Of a stretch of 64,000 bases of DNA, positions 47,946 to 63,981 are shown piece after piece (position 1 is the stretch's first letter; the number at the start of each line of letters is the position of its first letter). The notes beneath the pieces are model-generated. The model was not told where the DNA came from, ran no database searches, and worked only from the letters and a program-made list of their open reading frames with translations. The position numbers and the translations under genes were made by a program. The DNA lies in contig NC_091099.1 of NCBI RefSeq assembly GCF_024713975.1, forward strand, positions 3,437,001-3,501,000. The letters run 5' to 3'. The stretch is from Paralichthys olivaceus (taxonomy: Eukaryota; Chordata; Actinopteri; Pleuronectiformes; Paralichthyidae).

Positions 47946-50900
47946 TTTGAAGGAGAGAACACGAGACTGGACCACATGGGGGCGAGAGGGGAAATCATTG
48001 TTCAGTGTGTTCAACATCATATAAATCATATAAAGCAACAATAAATGTGAAATATAACAAAAGACCCTGAGACAACACAAGTGCCTGCACATAGATGTGA
48101 ATGAATGAATGTCGTGTTATTAACATTAATATAATTTTTAGGATTATTTTGATGAACTCAGCAAAAATATTAAGAATAATGAGGATCATGGTTATTTTAA
48201 ATGTGATGGTTACACAACTGTTGCTGGTCTCTCTCTCTCTCTCTCTCTCTCCCTTCCTCTTCTTTTCCTCCCAGCTCTCCTCTCTTTTCTATTTTCCTCC
48301 GCTCACCGGCCGGTCGAGGCAGATGTCGTCCACACTGAGTCTGGTTCTCGAGATTTCTTCCAGTTATTGAGGAGTGTTTTTCTGTCCACTGTCTCGTGTG
48401 CGGCTGACTGTTGTTTCTCTATAATGTTTAAGGTCTTGATCTTATTATGCTATGATTTGGGGATAGATTTTGATAAGTGCTATACAAATAAAGTTATTAT
48501 TATATAGAAATTGTTCATGTTTTTCAAGCTACATAAACCATTACCTGTTTGTGAAGTGTTCATGTGATATTTTCCACTTTTCTTAATATTTTGTTCTCAT
48601 TTTTTGCTAAAGTCCAGCGTTGATGTCTCTTTCTCCAGATGTTCTGAGCCAGGAGAGCATAGATAAATGTGCAGAGGAGGTGAGCCGGCTGGTGCAAGAC
48701 GAGGGTCTGAACTGCCTGATCAACAATGCAGGGATTAATGTGATGGCCGACTTTCAGTCCGTTACTGCCGACAAGATGATAGAAAACTTCCACACCAACG
48801 CTGTGGCTCCTCTAATGATCACCAAGGTAATGTTTATTCATAGGCTTTGTGCCCCAGCACAAAACGGATGGAGCTGTGGATGAGCTGTATAGTGACACAC
48901 AAAGGTTTTGTTTGGAAGCTTCCGGATAGCGGGAGAGAAAGGAAAAATGTAAGAAAGCAGACTATTTTTTCCCGCAGCCACCGGAAGGAGGCAAACTCAA
49001 ATAACAAGACGACCCTGATGGACAGAAGAAACAAAAACCCCTCGGCTTAGGACAGGCTGCATTTCATAAATATTCATCTGAAGTCTAGTTTGCGTCGGCC
49101 TCAGAGTACAGGGGCAAACAACAGAGCGACACCCTGAGCTGGTAGAAGCTCAGGCTCTGATCAAGAAGCCTGTTGACACACACTTTGTTCCAATGGAAGG
49201 ACAGTGTGTAAATACAAGGCCGCACTGCAGCACAGAGCTCGGAGCAAAACTGCTGAGGTCAACGAACAATGACGCGGAACAGAAACCTGCCAATACAAAC
49301 ATGTTGTACTTGATATTTTGAACACATTCACACTGGTTGATCAAACTGTTTTGAGCATCTGTTAGAGTCGGGACGATATGGATCTTCGGGGGTTGAAGCA
49401 GATAGTAGGGAGTAAAGCATTTCAGATACTGATATATTGGTAGAAATATGTATTTAAAAACCAAAAAGACAAATTGTCAGTGATTCCCAAGATGATGTTA
49501 AACCCTGACGGCAATTTTTATTTTAACTGAGACTTGATATTCTTCAGTTTAACCATAAAATTTAAATTTAAACAAATACATAGAACACAGACATTTTAAT
49601 GTAAACATAAATACACATCTCTCCTGCATTGTTTATTGCAAATGACAATACAATACATCTGTGAAAGGCTAATGTGTATATATTATAGTTTAATTGTTTG
49701 GGTGCTACTTTTTTTATATTCTTCAGTTTCATATTAATATTACTGTGACTGTCTGTGTGGAGAGTTCAGCCCTTCTCTCTGAAAGTGTAAACCTCTGCCT
49801 CTAGTGGGCGACACTGACCGTCTGTTTCCACTCAGGGTAATGTGTTTGACTCAGTGAACGCTCCAGTCGTTGTCTCCTAATAACTTTATATTTATACACG
49901 TGTTGTGTTTCAGTCTCAAATCTAATTTTTATAAAGAAAATAACATATTTATCCCCCCCCCCCCCTCTGATCCCAGGCCTTCCTCCCTCTGCTGAAACAA
50001 GCTGCGTCCAGAGGAGGAGCAGGCGGCTCGGGGAGCATGAGCATCCAGAAGGCAGCAGTCATCAACATGTCGTCTCTGCTGGGATCTGTGGAGCTCAACT
50101 GGGGGGAGAGTGCAAACATCAAATGGTTTCCCTACAGGACGTCCAAGGTGTGGTGTCACAATTTATGGAAAACGTGTTTGATGGGTGAAGTTAGTTAAAT
50201 ATAGGGTTTTGCATGTGAAGTAGGTTGACTCTGGTTTGATGTGGCTAAAGAAAGAGACCTAGGATTGTTACAAACTACTGGTTATTGGTAAAATGTGAAC
50301 GCAGTCCTGCTGATCAGCTGCTGTGATAACGTGTTCAACTGCTCCGTAGTGAGTTGAGCCTTATGCTCAATGGTAGTTGATGTGTTTGCCTCCTCAGAGT
50401 GCCCTCAACATGGTGAGTCGCTGTATGGCTGCAGACCTGGAGCCTGATGGGATTCTCTGTATGGCCATACACCCAGGCTGGGTCCGCACTGACATGGGGG
50501 GGTCTCAGGTAAGAGCCAGTCAGACAGTCACAGTCCTTCTGAATAAAATCTGTGTTTAAATCCTCCTCCGTAGTAGAAAAGCTCTGTCAGTACCTGCATT
50601 GGTGTTTTTCTTACTGTGATGAAATTCTTCAAATGCTGCACATCTGTAAAATCTGAAAAACTTAAGCTTAAAGGTTATTTAAGTCATTTAACTATGATGA
50701 ATAAGATTCCCTAGAATGTTGTAAACATAAAAAAAATACAAAAATCTATTATTCAATCAACCTTTGCTAAATAAACACAAATGGCATATTGATCCAAAAT
50801 ATTTCTAAATATAGTAACATGAACAAAGTATTTCTTAACACTCCTTAAGTTATTTGAACTATGCCCATTTTCAAAAAACAGCTCTGTGTGAATACTTGTA

Positions 50901-51173
50901 AAATATTTACTTATTTAGATAAGTGATAATTAAAATCACCGATATATTCCAGCTGTTACAACATAATTCAATGTGAAAATTGTCCTTAACATTACAAATA
51001 TTCAAGAGCTTGGTGGTGAACGTGTATATACACTTCATTGTTTGTTCTTTTGTTTCCAGGCTACATTGAGTCCAGAGGAGAGCGTTACCTCCATGCTGTC
51101 TGTGATTGGTGGCCTGAGTGAAAAGGATCATGGGTCGTTTCTGGACTTTACTGGAAAGGTGCTGCCCTGGTAA
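47416..51173 (+). CDS. Short-chain dehydrogenase/reductase, sniffer/C-factor-like
   Basis: Classical SDR fold NAD(P)(H)-dependent oxidoreductase; the nearest group I recognise is the sniffer/C-factor (CsgA-like) carbonyl reductases, which are cytosolic and monomer-to-tetramer sized. Exons: 47416-47568, 47759-47810, 48639-48826, 49977-50147, 50398-50508 and 51060-51173; 789 bases, 262 aa, usual for the family. Motifs: cofactor-binding TGASRGIG (16-23), NNAG (97-100), catalytic Ser164 in INMSSLLGS, YxxxK at Tyr184-Lys188 (YRTSK) and HPGWVRTDMGG after it. All catalytic residues are intact, so an active enzyme is expected; the substrate is not known. The start ATG lies in a GC-rich leader, and 15 residues precede the TGASRGIG motif, as expected. 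Poly(A) signals AATAAA at 51449 and 51469. Confidence 0.93.
47902..47940. repeat. (CA)n microsatellite
   Basis: About 19 units, in the second intron of the dehydrogenase gene. Confidence 0.95.
48301..48503. repeat. Teleost interspersed repeat in dehydrogenase intron 2
   Basis: 'ccggccggtcgaggcagatg', 'cacactgagtctggttctcg', 'gagtgtttttctgtccactg' and the tail 'gtgctatacaaataaagtta' match a very abundant teleost repeat. It is preceded by a (CT)n run at about 48231-48251. Confidence 0.75.
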
Positions 51174-54033
51174 AAGTGAATATCACCAGTAACGAGTGTG
51201 ATGATTATGAGCTCTATTAACTTTGGGCTGTTGAGTCAGTTTAGATCATCTTCAACTATGAAAAGATAAATCTGTTACCTCAGAGTTTTTCTTTAATCCG
51301 GCTCCATCTGCTGGAGGAAATCTCGTATGGTTAATAATGAGAGGGTTCGTGTCCGTTAGGGCTGTAACGATTCTCGAAACGCACAGTGTCCAGTAAATAA
51401 AATGTTATGACTCATTGATGTGAAAACTGCCACAAAATTAACATGCTTAATAAAAGTTTGGAGCTCTAAATAAACTCCTGTTGTCATGGGCTCCAGTATT
51501 TCTATTTACTAGAATGTAACTCAGTAGAGAACATACCTGCATCTGAAAAACAGCATTTACTAGCATTTAAGAAAATTCTTATTCTTACAGTCTTACTAAG
51601 TTTTCCTATTTTTAATCACGTGAGGCCCTTGTGTTCTGAAACCTGAAATACAAATAAATCTGTGAGTATATTCTTCAGCACAAGCCAGGAAGTTTCTTTT
51701 CAAAATGTTTGACCTCCTTATTCTCGCAGTGGAAAGTTTAGTGAACGTAATACTTTGTCTTTCAGCAAGGTGCATTGTCATGATGTGATCTGGTGAAGGC
51801 AGCTCCTCAGAGTCTGAAAGATAAAGATGACAATGAAAAGCTTTTAGCACAAATGACCTTTAGAGTCTGAGGCTGACGGACGAGAACTGAGTGTGCGTTA
51901 ACATCGCTTTACAACACCTGCTGCTTTGGTTATAGTGAGACGATAGAGCAGAGCGACTTAGAGAATACTGAATTCATCAGACCTCAACGCAGACAACATC
52001 AAACAGCTCATGTGTCAAACTTACAGAATGTGTTTGCTCAGAAATGTTGTGGAAATTGAAATGAAACCCAAAATTAAAGCAATACTGAGCAACAGCGCCC
52101 TCTGCAGCCGCACATGGGGATTAATTCAGTTGACAAAGCGATGAAGTGGTTTTCATGTAGAGGAAAAACGAATTCTGTCAAAGTGTTGAGCTCTTGACTG
52201 TGTCGTCCCGCTCACTGAACTAAACACAACTGAGCGCTGGAAATTACCCATGATCCTCTGCTTCCTGAGCCAGAAGAGCTGTGGCTGTAACAAATCCACC
52301 AAACTCTGTTTAGAATTCTTCATATTTTAAAAGTTTCTCTGCTGAATATTGGAGATAAACTCTGGTTTTTTAATAAAATACTTATAGAAGCTTTACCCTT
52401 TAACTTGCCGGACCTGCTTTGGACTCAACAGAGTGACATAAAACAGACTTTCAGGGCGAGGAGTGGAGGAGAGCAAATGTTCTCCATATTCCAAATCTAT
52501 TTACCATCAAATTGATTTTGAAGCCGTTGCTTTAAGGTGAAAGAGTTGCATAGTGTTGCTTTAAGGCAGGTTCAGTGTAAGAGGCAGCAGTGCCTGCGGT
52601 AATGGTAAATACATGGTTTAACATACACACCCATTAGTGCAATAATGCAAAATAGGTTTTATATTGGGTGTTTTCTGAGTCTTTAAGAGGACGAGAGCCG
52701 GGGATCAGGTCATGTGAGGCTCCCTCAAATATTCAAATCTAATCAAACCAGTTTGCTCTGAATGGTGTGCAGGAAGTCTTGTGCTGTGTGTGTGTGTAGA
52801 GAGGAGCGTGTGCGTAGAGCTGCAGAACAGTTAGACGTGTTTCTCTTGCAGAAAAGTTCTGAAGTGTTTGTGAAAGATTAAGAGCCTGGATTTATAGCAC
52901 AGGAGAATATGTGCTTGCCTGAAGAGGAAGATTGCTGAAGGTTCATTATGCAGCTCAGGTAAATGTTTATCTGTTTTTAATGTCATCATGTGTTCGTTCA
53001 CTTATGAAAAACATCTCTTAAATAGGTTTTGAGCTCATCCACGTTTCTTTATTTAAAGCTACTCCTCTGTAGATTTCCCTTTGCAGGGTTGATCGTATCA
53101 AGTGTGAGCAGGACCGGCACAACAGTTTCTGATTGGAGATATTAATGACTCTACTACCAACCCTCAGGTGAACCACTTTACTTCATCCTAAGACCTGCTC
53201 ACATAATAATCCATCATCACTGAGTCCTGTGAATAGCTCCCTATCTTTGGCAGTGGTGTTGGTCTGCTTTGCCTATTTACCACTGTGCCTTTCTTTTTAT
53301 CTATGTATTTTGTATAACCACTCCACTCCTTGTTTAAAGCCTGTGAAGTGTCTGTCAGCTTCCCTGTGCCCAAGCTGACATCTTTCAATGTTCTTATGTG
53401 TCACAAAACCCACAGTTAAATCTGTTTATAATGACTTTAAGTTCCACTTCACGTTTTTAGAAATTGTTCAGTTTCTGCTGCTGTAACAAATCCACCAAAC
53501 TCTGTTTAGAATTCTTCATATTTTAAAAGTTTCCTTCTGAATATTGGAGATAAACTCTGGTTTTTATTAACTTCTAAGTCTTTTTAACCGATCTTTACTC
53601 TTCTGGAGTTGATTCCTACCATTGAAGCTGTGACTCTCAAGTCAGTTCCTCGCTTCTCACAGGAGATCGAACCCACTCACCAAAGTTATTCATACTCACT
53701 CAACCCTCAATCCTATTATGATGAAGCTGCTGTTTGAATATTTTGAGTGTGACCTCGACCAGAGTTAGAATTCCTATGTAATGCGGATGTTAATCTGCTC
53801 GCTAATTCAAATACTGTCACTGTTCTTCACTCCTACTTCTCGGAGTGAACAATTAATGGTCACTGTCATCATCATCCATTGGTTTCACTTTAGGCAACAA
53901 ACAAAAATCGTGTAATGCTGATATTGTGGACGCTCCACTGCTGCCATCAGAGGGTCCACAACCCCTCACCTGTGTTCCTGAGTTGCAGATGTGTGTATTG
54001 GCCACATGGAGGCAGAGAGTCACGGTCACTCCG
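51174..54033. other. Dehydrogenase-synaptotagmin-like intergenic region
   Basis: Starts with the dehydrogenase 3'UTR, with AATAAA at 51449-51454 and 51469-51474. No gene is seen between about 51500 and 53980. It holds a direct repeat (52285-52375 and 53481-53566). A weak candidate for a non-coding first exon of the next gene ends at a donor (CTCAG|GTAAAT) near 52960, unproven. Confidence 0.6.
52285..53566. repeat. Pair of about 90-bp direct repeats
   Basis: Copies at 52285-52375 and 53481-53566 start 'ctgtaacaaatccaccaaac' and end 'ggagataaactctggttttt' with only small differences. They are about 1.2 kb apart, in the same orientation. Confidence 0.9.
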
Positions 54034-57000
54034 ATGGACCGTCCAGCTCCTGTCGAGCAGCTCTCGGCTGCTGCAGAGCTGCAGATGCCGTTCTCAGACA
54101 CAGTCAAGTACATCATCCTGGGCGTCTCCGTGACTCTACTCCTGCTGGCCCTGGGCCTCCTGGCCTGGCAGACCTTCAGATGCTGCACCAACAAACACAC
54201 CACACACACCCAGCAAGACACAGGTGAGTGGGGATAGGGCCACAGAACCAGACTGAACAGCACAGGTTGATGATGCCTGTCGTGTCTGACCAGTTAATAA
54301 TGATTTTGACTCTAGGGAACAGTGATGAGCTGGACTCGGATCAAAAGTCAACAACAGCAGGGGAGTGCTCAGGAGCTCCAATTATGCAGGTGAGCGAAGG
54401 AGGTGGAGATTAAATCTAAACTTTATTCACTTTCTTTAACATTTTTCTTTTCCATATTCACTCACTTCTTAAAAATAACTCATTGATTTTGATGAAAAAT
54501 ATATGATTAACATAAAACAATGTGTGTAATTTTGCATGGATCCAAATTAAATTCTCAATCTTTCCACAAATCAAAAGAACCAATGGGTTTTTTGTTATAT
54601 TCAGTCATGTGAAGATATTTCGAGATCTTTTAACTAATACTTTCTTTCTTTCAACATGAAAACTTTATGTTCTAAGTTTTGGCTCCCAGGTTTGCTCTTA
54701 AGTTAATTATGTTTTTATTAAGAAAAAGATGTAATGTCGTGGTTAATTGCATTTTGATTGTAAAAAGTTGCATTATATAGTTTGGCCGATATTATCAACC
54801 AACTGATCCGTCTGTGGGGCTCTGTGAAGAGGCCTCAAGCGGAAAACCGGGTTTATGTGCATAAACATTAATGAGCAGACTTGTTCAAACACCGGAGAGA
54901 TGTGACTTGTTCTGTCAGATTACAGCTGGAGGGGCTGCAGTCGATTATAACACCACTGATGCATGTGTGCGTCCTGTCCAGGTGGAGGACGTCAGCACTG
55001 AGGTTCACAGGCTGAGTCGTTGTTTGCCTCAGACCTCAGGATCCAGCCAGGCGGAGGGAGACGAGGGAGAGCAGCTCAACGTTAAGAAGGTGACAGACAT
55101 TTCTGTATAATCCGTAACTTAAATTTAAGCTTAAATATTTGAAGCAAATTTCATGGCAATCCACCCAGTAACTTCAAGGTTTAAGATATCTTTATTATCC
55201 TGTGCAGCCAGCAGTAACCACATACGGTCAAAGCACATTAATTACACTAAATACATCAACAGTACATCACACTGAGACTTTTAAAACAAGTTAAATTACT
55301 TATTACATCTGTATCTTGGAAAATTGAGTCTACAGCCAGACGGAAGAGACAAAAACTCATTGATTCGTCATGGACCAATTATAATAGTAATATTTCACTC
55401 TGAACCATATATGTCAACCTCATGGTGGCGCTAGAAGATTCGGGGTTATCTTTTCTACACATTCCTTGTGTACAGATAAACACGACACTTCAAGCCCTCG
55501 TCTGCATCCCAGCTCATACTTACAATTTATTTATCATCATTAGGATTCATCCTCTGAAAACTAGAAATGTCGGGACAAAGTTTTATGCAAATCAATAGTT
55601 GTCTGGGAACTATTCAGAATTTTGAAAACCTCCATTTAATCCATTTATATTAAGATTAACAGAAATTAATCCCTGAAGGAAAGAGCAGATTTTGAGCAGT
55701 ATCAACAGAAGGTGCTGGCTGTATTCCCTAACACGAGTTCTTGCGACAGGTGGATGGATCGCTACGGTTCTCCCTCTACTACGACCAGCCGCAGTCCCGT
55801 CTGGTGGTCACCGTCCTGCAGGTGGAGGGGCTTCAGGAGCTCAGCCAGACTTGCTGCCTCCAGCCATTTGTTAAACTGCGACTCATGTGGGCAGGATCAG
55901 AGGGAGCGGACGTGAAGGGCTGCAGGGGCGAGGAGGTGGTTATCACAAACAGAAGTGACTCTCTGGCATAAATAGCTTCTTGTTTTCTTTTCATGCTTTT
56001 CAGACCCTATTTGTGTTTTAAACCAATAAGAATAACTGCAAAACTTAGATTGAAGGTTACAAAAGAAGAATCTTCTTTTTTTTTAATCATGTTTATCGTT
56101 CAAAAATGTGTCAGATTGTCTGTCAGTCCTGCAGCGTCTCTGCACCATATAAAGGTTATAGTTACTCTCTGTGCTCCTCGTAGGGTGAGGGGACGTCTCC
56201 TGCTCTGTGGACAGTGCTGCAGGAGTGGCAGACTCGCATTGTGAAAGACAGCTGTAACCCTTTATATGGAGATCAGTTCAGCTGCGTTCTGCAACAGGAC
56301 AAAGACGCACTTCATCACGTCAACCTCAGGATGGAGGTCCTGCAGTAAAACCTTCTCACTTTCAGTAACTCTAAAATCTTATTCTATCATAGACATAATA
56401 CTATTTACTTTGAACCTGCACTAGCAATACATTTTTAAATTTCAAATGAATAAAACGAGTTGCAGATTACATCTTCGCTGTCATGCTGCACATTCACAAG
56501 GATTAGAAGCTCTAAGTACTGCAGTCATTGCAGAATTGACAGAGTAGTCATGTGAGAAAAGGGAATGTGTTTTCTTACTGCTTGATTCTATAAGTAAAGA
56601 GTCTGTCCTGTATCTCTGTGATTCTCAGGTGTGGAACTTTGATAAATTCTCCAGACACACAGTGTTGGGAGAGGTGAGGGTTCCTCTCGGGCAGCTCAAC
56701 GTGTCCTACCCTCTGGAGCTGCACGAGGATCTGCAGATTCCCCAGAAGGTACAGCAGCATGTTACGTAAAACTGCACAAACACACTCATTTGTAATCTCA
56801 TGGGTAAGTTGTTCTCACCCTTTAGTGGAGGGGGAAAGGCTTTTCTTACACTTCAATGAGTAATGTAGACAATGTTAAATAAAATAAAGTAATTTCCGAA
56901 ACTTAGAATGAGGATGTGTTGTATATACAATTTCCCTCATTATATGATTACCGTTGTTTTACTCAACAGACTAACTTGATTTAAATGCAACTTTAAAAGT

Positions 57001-57814
57001 CAATATTTGATGGAATGGAAGGTTTGCTGTGATTGTGTTATGATATATTATGCATTTGTTTTCTTGATATCGATTTAAGTTTTCTTTTTGCTCTTTTGTG
57101 TGTATTTGTGAACATTGTTACCTTCACCAATTAAACCCTCTATATAAAAGGAAACTGAAAGAAATGAAAGAAAAGGAATAAGAGGGGAAAAGAAACAAAT
57201 CCTTAACCGAAGCAGAAGCCAGAGAAAGAGGCCGAATCTGTCTTTTGAATCACATGCGAGGTTTATGAAGTGTTGATCCTCTCCCTCTGGACAGGATCGT
57301 GTCGGTGAAGTGCTGCTGTCACTGAAGTTTCTTCCCACTTCTCAGAGGCTTGAGGTTGGTCTGCTAAAGGTCAGAACGGCCCCCACTGAGACATGCTCAG
57401 ATTCTGGTAAATAACAAACATCTTGCCAAATAGAAAACCATTAGCAGCCATACACACACAGTGGAACGTATAGAGTTACTGATTTGCCGTTCTTGTTTTT
57501 GTGCAGCTCTGTACGTCAGGATCAGTGTCCAGTGTAATCAGTGCAAGCTCAGGTCGCAGAAAACCTCGGTGGTGGCCTGGTGCCGGGACAGCGTCTTCAA
57601 CGAGGTGCTCATGTTCTCACTGCCCGAGTTTCCTGTGGTGCAGTGTAAAATCATGATCTACGTGTATGAGACTCACACGACCTGGAAATCACCCAAACAT
57701 CTGATAGGACAGTTGACGGTGGGGAAGGAGAGGAGTACGGAAGACGAGCACTGGAACTGGATGATGCGCTCAGTCCGCCAGCCTGTCGCAAGGTGGCACG
57801 GCCTGCTGATCTGA
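54034..57814 (+). CDS. Divergent synaptotagmin-like protein (TM segment plus tandem C2, Ca2+ ligands lost)
   Basis: A type I membrane protein with synaptotagmin layout. Coding exons: 54034-54223, 54316-54389, 54919-55089, 55750-55935, 56184-56336, 56629-56748, 57295-57406 and 57507-57814; 1,314 bases, 437 aa. A hydrophobic span at residues 26-46 is followed by Cys-Cys, an acidic linker, C2A (about 146-290, with FDKFSRHTVLGEV) and C2B (about 300-437, ending in the WHGL form of the WHXL motif). The Asp residues that bind Ca2+ in classical synaptotagmins are mostly absent (SDPYVK is LQPFVK in C2A and SALYVR in C2B), so it is predicted to act without Ca2+, as for Syt12-16. FSRH and the C2A-C2B link hint at Syt13, but I cannot assign the member. 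The start is uncertain: an in-frame ATG at 53989, right after a possible acceptor, would add 15 aa. Confidence 0.85.
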
Positions 57815-58337
57815 GCTGCAGTTCATAAACCCACTTCTTTAATCTCCCCGCCCGGTTGTGTTTAAAGCCGTTGTTCTGCGTTCAGCTGTTGAGAGATCGG
57901 CAGCTGTTTAACTGAAGGACAAACACGGACTCACTGAGACTCCAAAGTGACAGAGGAGTCACTCAGCTGAAATCTCCTCATTCACTGACGTTTATTTTTA
58001 AATCACAGTTAATTGAAAAGGCTCTAATTATTTGACTCTTTCACTCCTTTCATCGAGATTACTTTAGCGTTGTACTGACTGTACCTGATCAGTGAATACC
58101 TCTTGTTTGTGTTATTGTAATATTTATCTTTAAGCTGTGTTGCACTACTGTACCTGTTTTTAAAAATCAATCCACCCATATCATTAAATCTTTATATTCC
58201 AGCTCTGGAGTCAGTAAATTCACCAATGCACTGAGAATAAGAAGTGGGCCAGGACTTGACCCGGAAAACATCCAGAAAATGAAATAACTTTCAACAAAAA
58301 AACATATTAAGGATATGTGCCCTTATTGTGAAATAAA
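57815..58337 (+). terminator. 3'UTR and poly(A) signal of the synaptotagmin-like gene
   Basis: AATAAA at 58332-58337, about 520 bases after the stop codon, is the first clear polyadenylation signal. Confidence 0.65.
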
Positions 58338-60626
58338 CCATTGTGCTTAAAATCCACATTTCATTTATTGTCTTTGTCATGGGTCTTCATTGTTTTCTTT
58401 ATTTTTTCCTTTGTGAAGCATTTTGTAATGGATACATTTGAAATGACCGATATAAAGTGATTCTTAATGATAGATTTGAGATATATTTTATTTATAGTAG
58501 TACTTACTTATTTATAGTAGTACTTATAGTATAACTACATGCACCCATTATGGACTGCTCTTGAAATTTAGGTTCACTTTTCAACTGTGTGATATTCTTT
58601 CTGTCTGTCTGTACTATACAATGGTTCATGTGCAATCCATTCACTGTACATATTCACACACTACATATATTTTCTTGTTTTTAAACTGTAGCTATATGTT
58701 TTTATTCCATTCATATTTTTCCTTGTGTCCTTACTCTTAAGTTTTTACTCATAACGTCCTTACTTAGGACTGGAAATCAACAGCAGTTATTGGATTGTTC
58801 ATAAAGTGTAAGTAGCTTCGATGCAGAAGTAAAAGCTTCATATTTGATTTGTATGTAAACACTAGAGGGCGCTATATAGGACCACGTGCTGTTTCCTGTC
58901 CAGCTGTGTCACAATTTGAGCTCGAAGGTGCAAACTGACCAACAACACTCCAGACTTTGGTGTAGCATCGCTAAGCTAAACGAGGTCTGCTTCATATATT
59001 TGTATTATCGTCAGTAGGCTATATATATTTGCTATCATTTCTAACTATGACTAAGCTTAGTGCCGTATTAGCTTATGCAGTTATCCATGATTTAGCTAGC
59101 TAGGTTCAGCTATTAGCATAGCCATCCAGCAGCTAGCTTGCAGATACTTAACGTGAAAGGTTAATTTAATAAACCCTGTTGATGTTTAAATATATATAAT
59201 TTCATCAACATCCACCGTCTTGCTCACCTCATCCAGAAAAGGTTTGACATCTTAATTTATTTTATACAGTATTGTAATATGTGATTAAATAGAATTATTG
59301 GCATTATGAATGAATTAGGAACTTTCATTCTCATAAATACAGATGCCTCGGTTGTGATTTGTTCATCTTGGGGGTGGAAAAGGACGAGACACTGTTGATT
59401 TTACATTGAAAACTATGGTGTGGCTGAGTAACGCTCTGACCCACAACACATCTGAATATATTACAGTATTGTAATGTGTGATAAGGTAACCGTGGTGCAA
59501 ACTGACCAACAACACTCCAGACTTTGGTGTAGTATCGCTAAGCTAAACAAGCGCTACTTCATATATTTGTATTACCGTCAGTAGGCTACATATTTGTTAT
59601 AATTTCTTACTATGACTAAGCTTAGTGACGTATTAGCTTATGCAGTTATCCATTATTTAGATTTTAGCTAGCTAGCTAGGTTCAGCTGCTACTATAGCCA
59701 TCTAGCTTCTAGCTAGCAGATCCTGCATAATGTTAAAGCCTAATTGTTAGTTTAAACAAACCCTGTTGATGTTTAAGTATAGAATATATCATGTTATATA
59801 ATATAACACATAGACGATTGTTTTCAGGAAGCATTAGTTGGGATTTGTTCACTTTGGGGACGGAATAGGACGAGACACTGCTGATTTTACATTAAAAACT
59901 ATGGTGTGGCTGTTCAACGTGCCTCCAATGCTTGAGGTGTTAAATTTCATCATTATCATCATCCACCGTCTTCCTCACCTCATCCAGAAAAGGTTTGACT
60001 GACAAGGTGAGACATATTAATATATTCTACACAGTATTTTAATATTTTATCAAATAACATCATTGGTATTATGAATGAATTATGAACTTTTCAAAAATGT
60101 TTTCACCTCATCCAGAAAGGTTTGACAGACAAGGTGAGGTATCTAAATATTTTCAATACAGGGATGTTATATGTGATTAAATAACCTCTGTATTATGAAA
60201 GATTAGCCTGTTATTCATATGTACATCATAGTTAGCCAGGTAGCCACGGGTAAAAGAATCCGTAGCTACCGTGGGTTCACTGCTAGCTAGGTAAACCTGT
60301 CTCCTTAAGATAACATTGCGACATGCAGGCAAATGTTGACTTGGAAAATTATTGGTGAGTATTTCTTGCTCATATGCCTCTAAATAACTAATAATAATCA
60401 TAGCCATATTTTTCAAGTATAAGAGTAAAAGAGGGAAATTAAATGGGCTAAGAGCGTATGGGAATGCCAGAATGATAGAGGTAAAGAAAAACTACCTGAA
60501 AAAGGTTTATCTTATCTGATGGAGAAGGTAAAACCCCAGGAAGAAGGGACAGACAAATTGTTTCTCAGAAGAAACAGGCAGATGAAAATGAAATTAAAGA
60601 CATCAATTTTAGAGCAAAAAATACAT
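58338..60626. other. Intergenic region with rearranged duplication
   Basis: No gene is seen. From 58927 to about 60200 the sequence is built of blocks that occur two or three times. Block A ('gcaaactgaccaacaacact', 'gctaagctaaac', 'agtaggcta', 'atgcagttatcca') is at about 58927 and again 59494. Block C ('gacgagacactg', 'aactatggtgtggctg') is at about 59341-59435 and 59831-59918. Block B ('cacctcatccagaaa', 'ggtttgac') is at 59225, 59976 and 60107. The order is A-B-C then A-C-B-B. Confidence 0.85.
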
Positions 60627-60632
60627 TTTATT
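60627..60632 (-). terminator. Poly(A) signal of the myosin heavy chain gene
   Basis: AATAAA on the minus strand, 60 bases past the myosin stop codon, giving a short 3'UTR. Confidence 0.6.
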
Positions 60633-60691
60633 TTTACAGCATATTTCACATCATATTATATGATTTGAAACAGGCGATCAGCCGATGTTCT

Positions 60692-63981
<3,290 letters not shown>

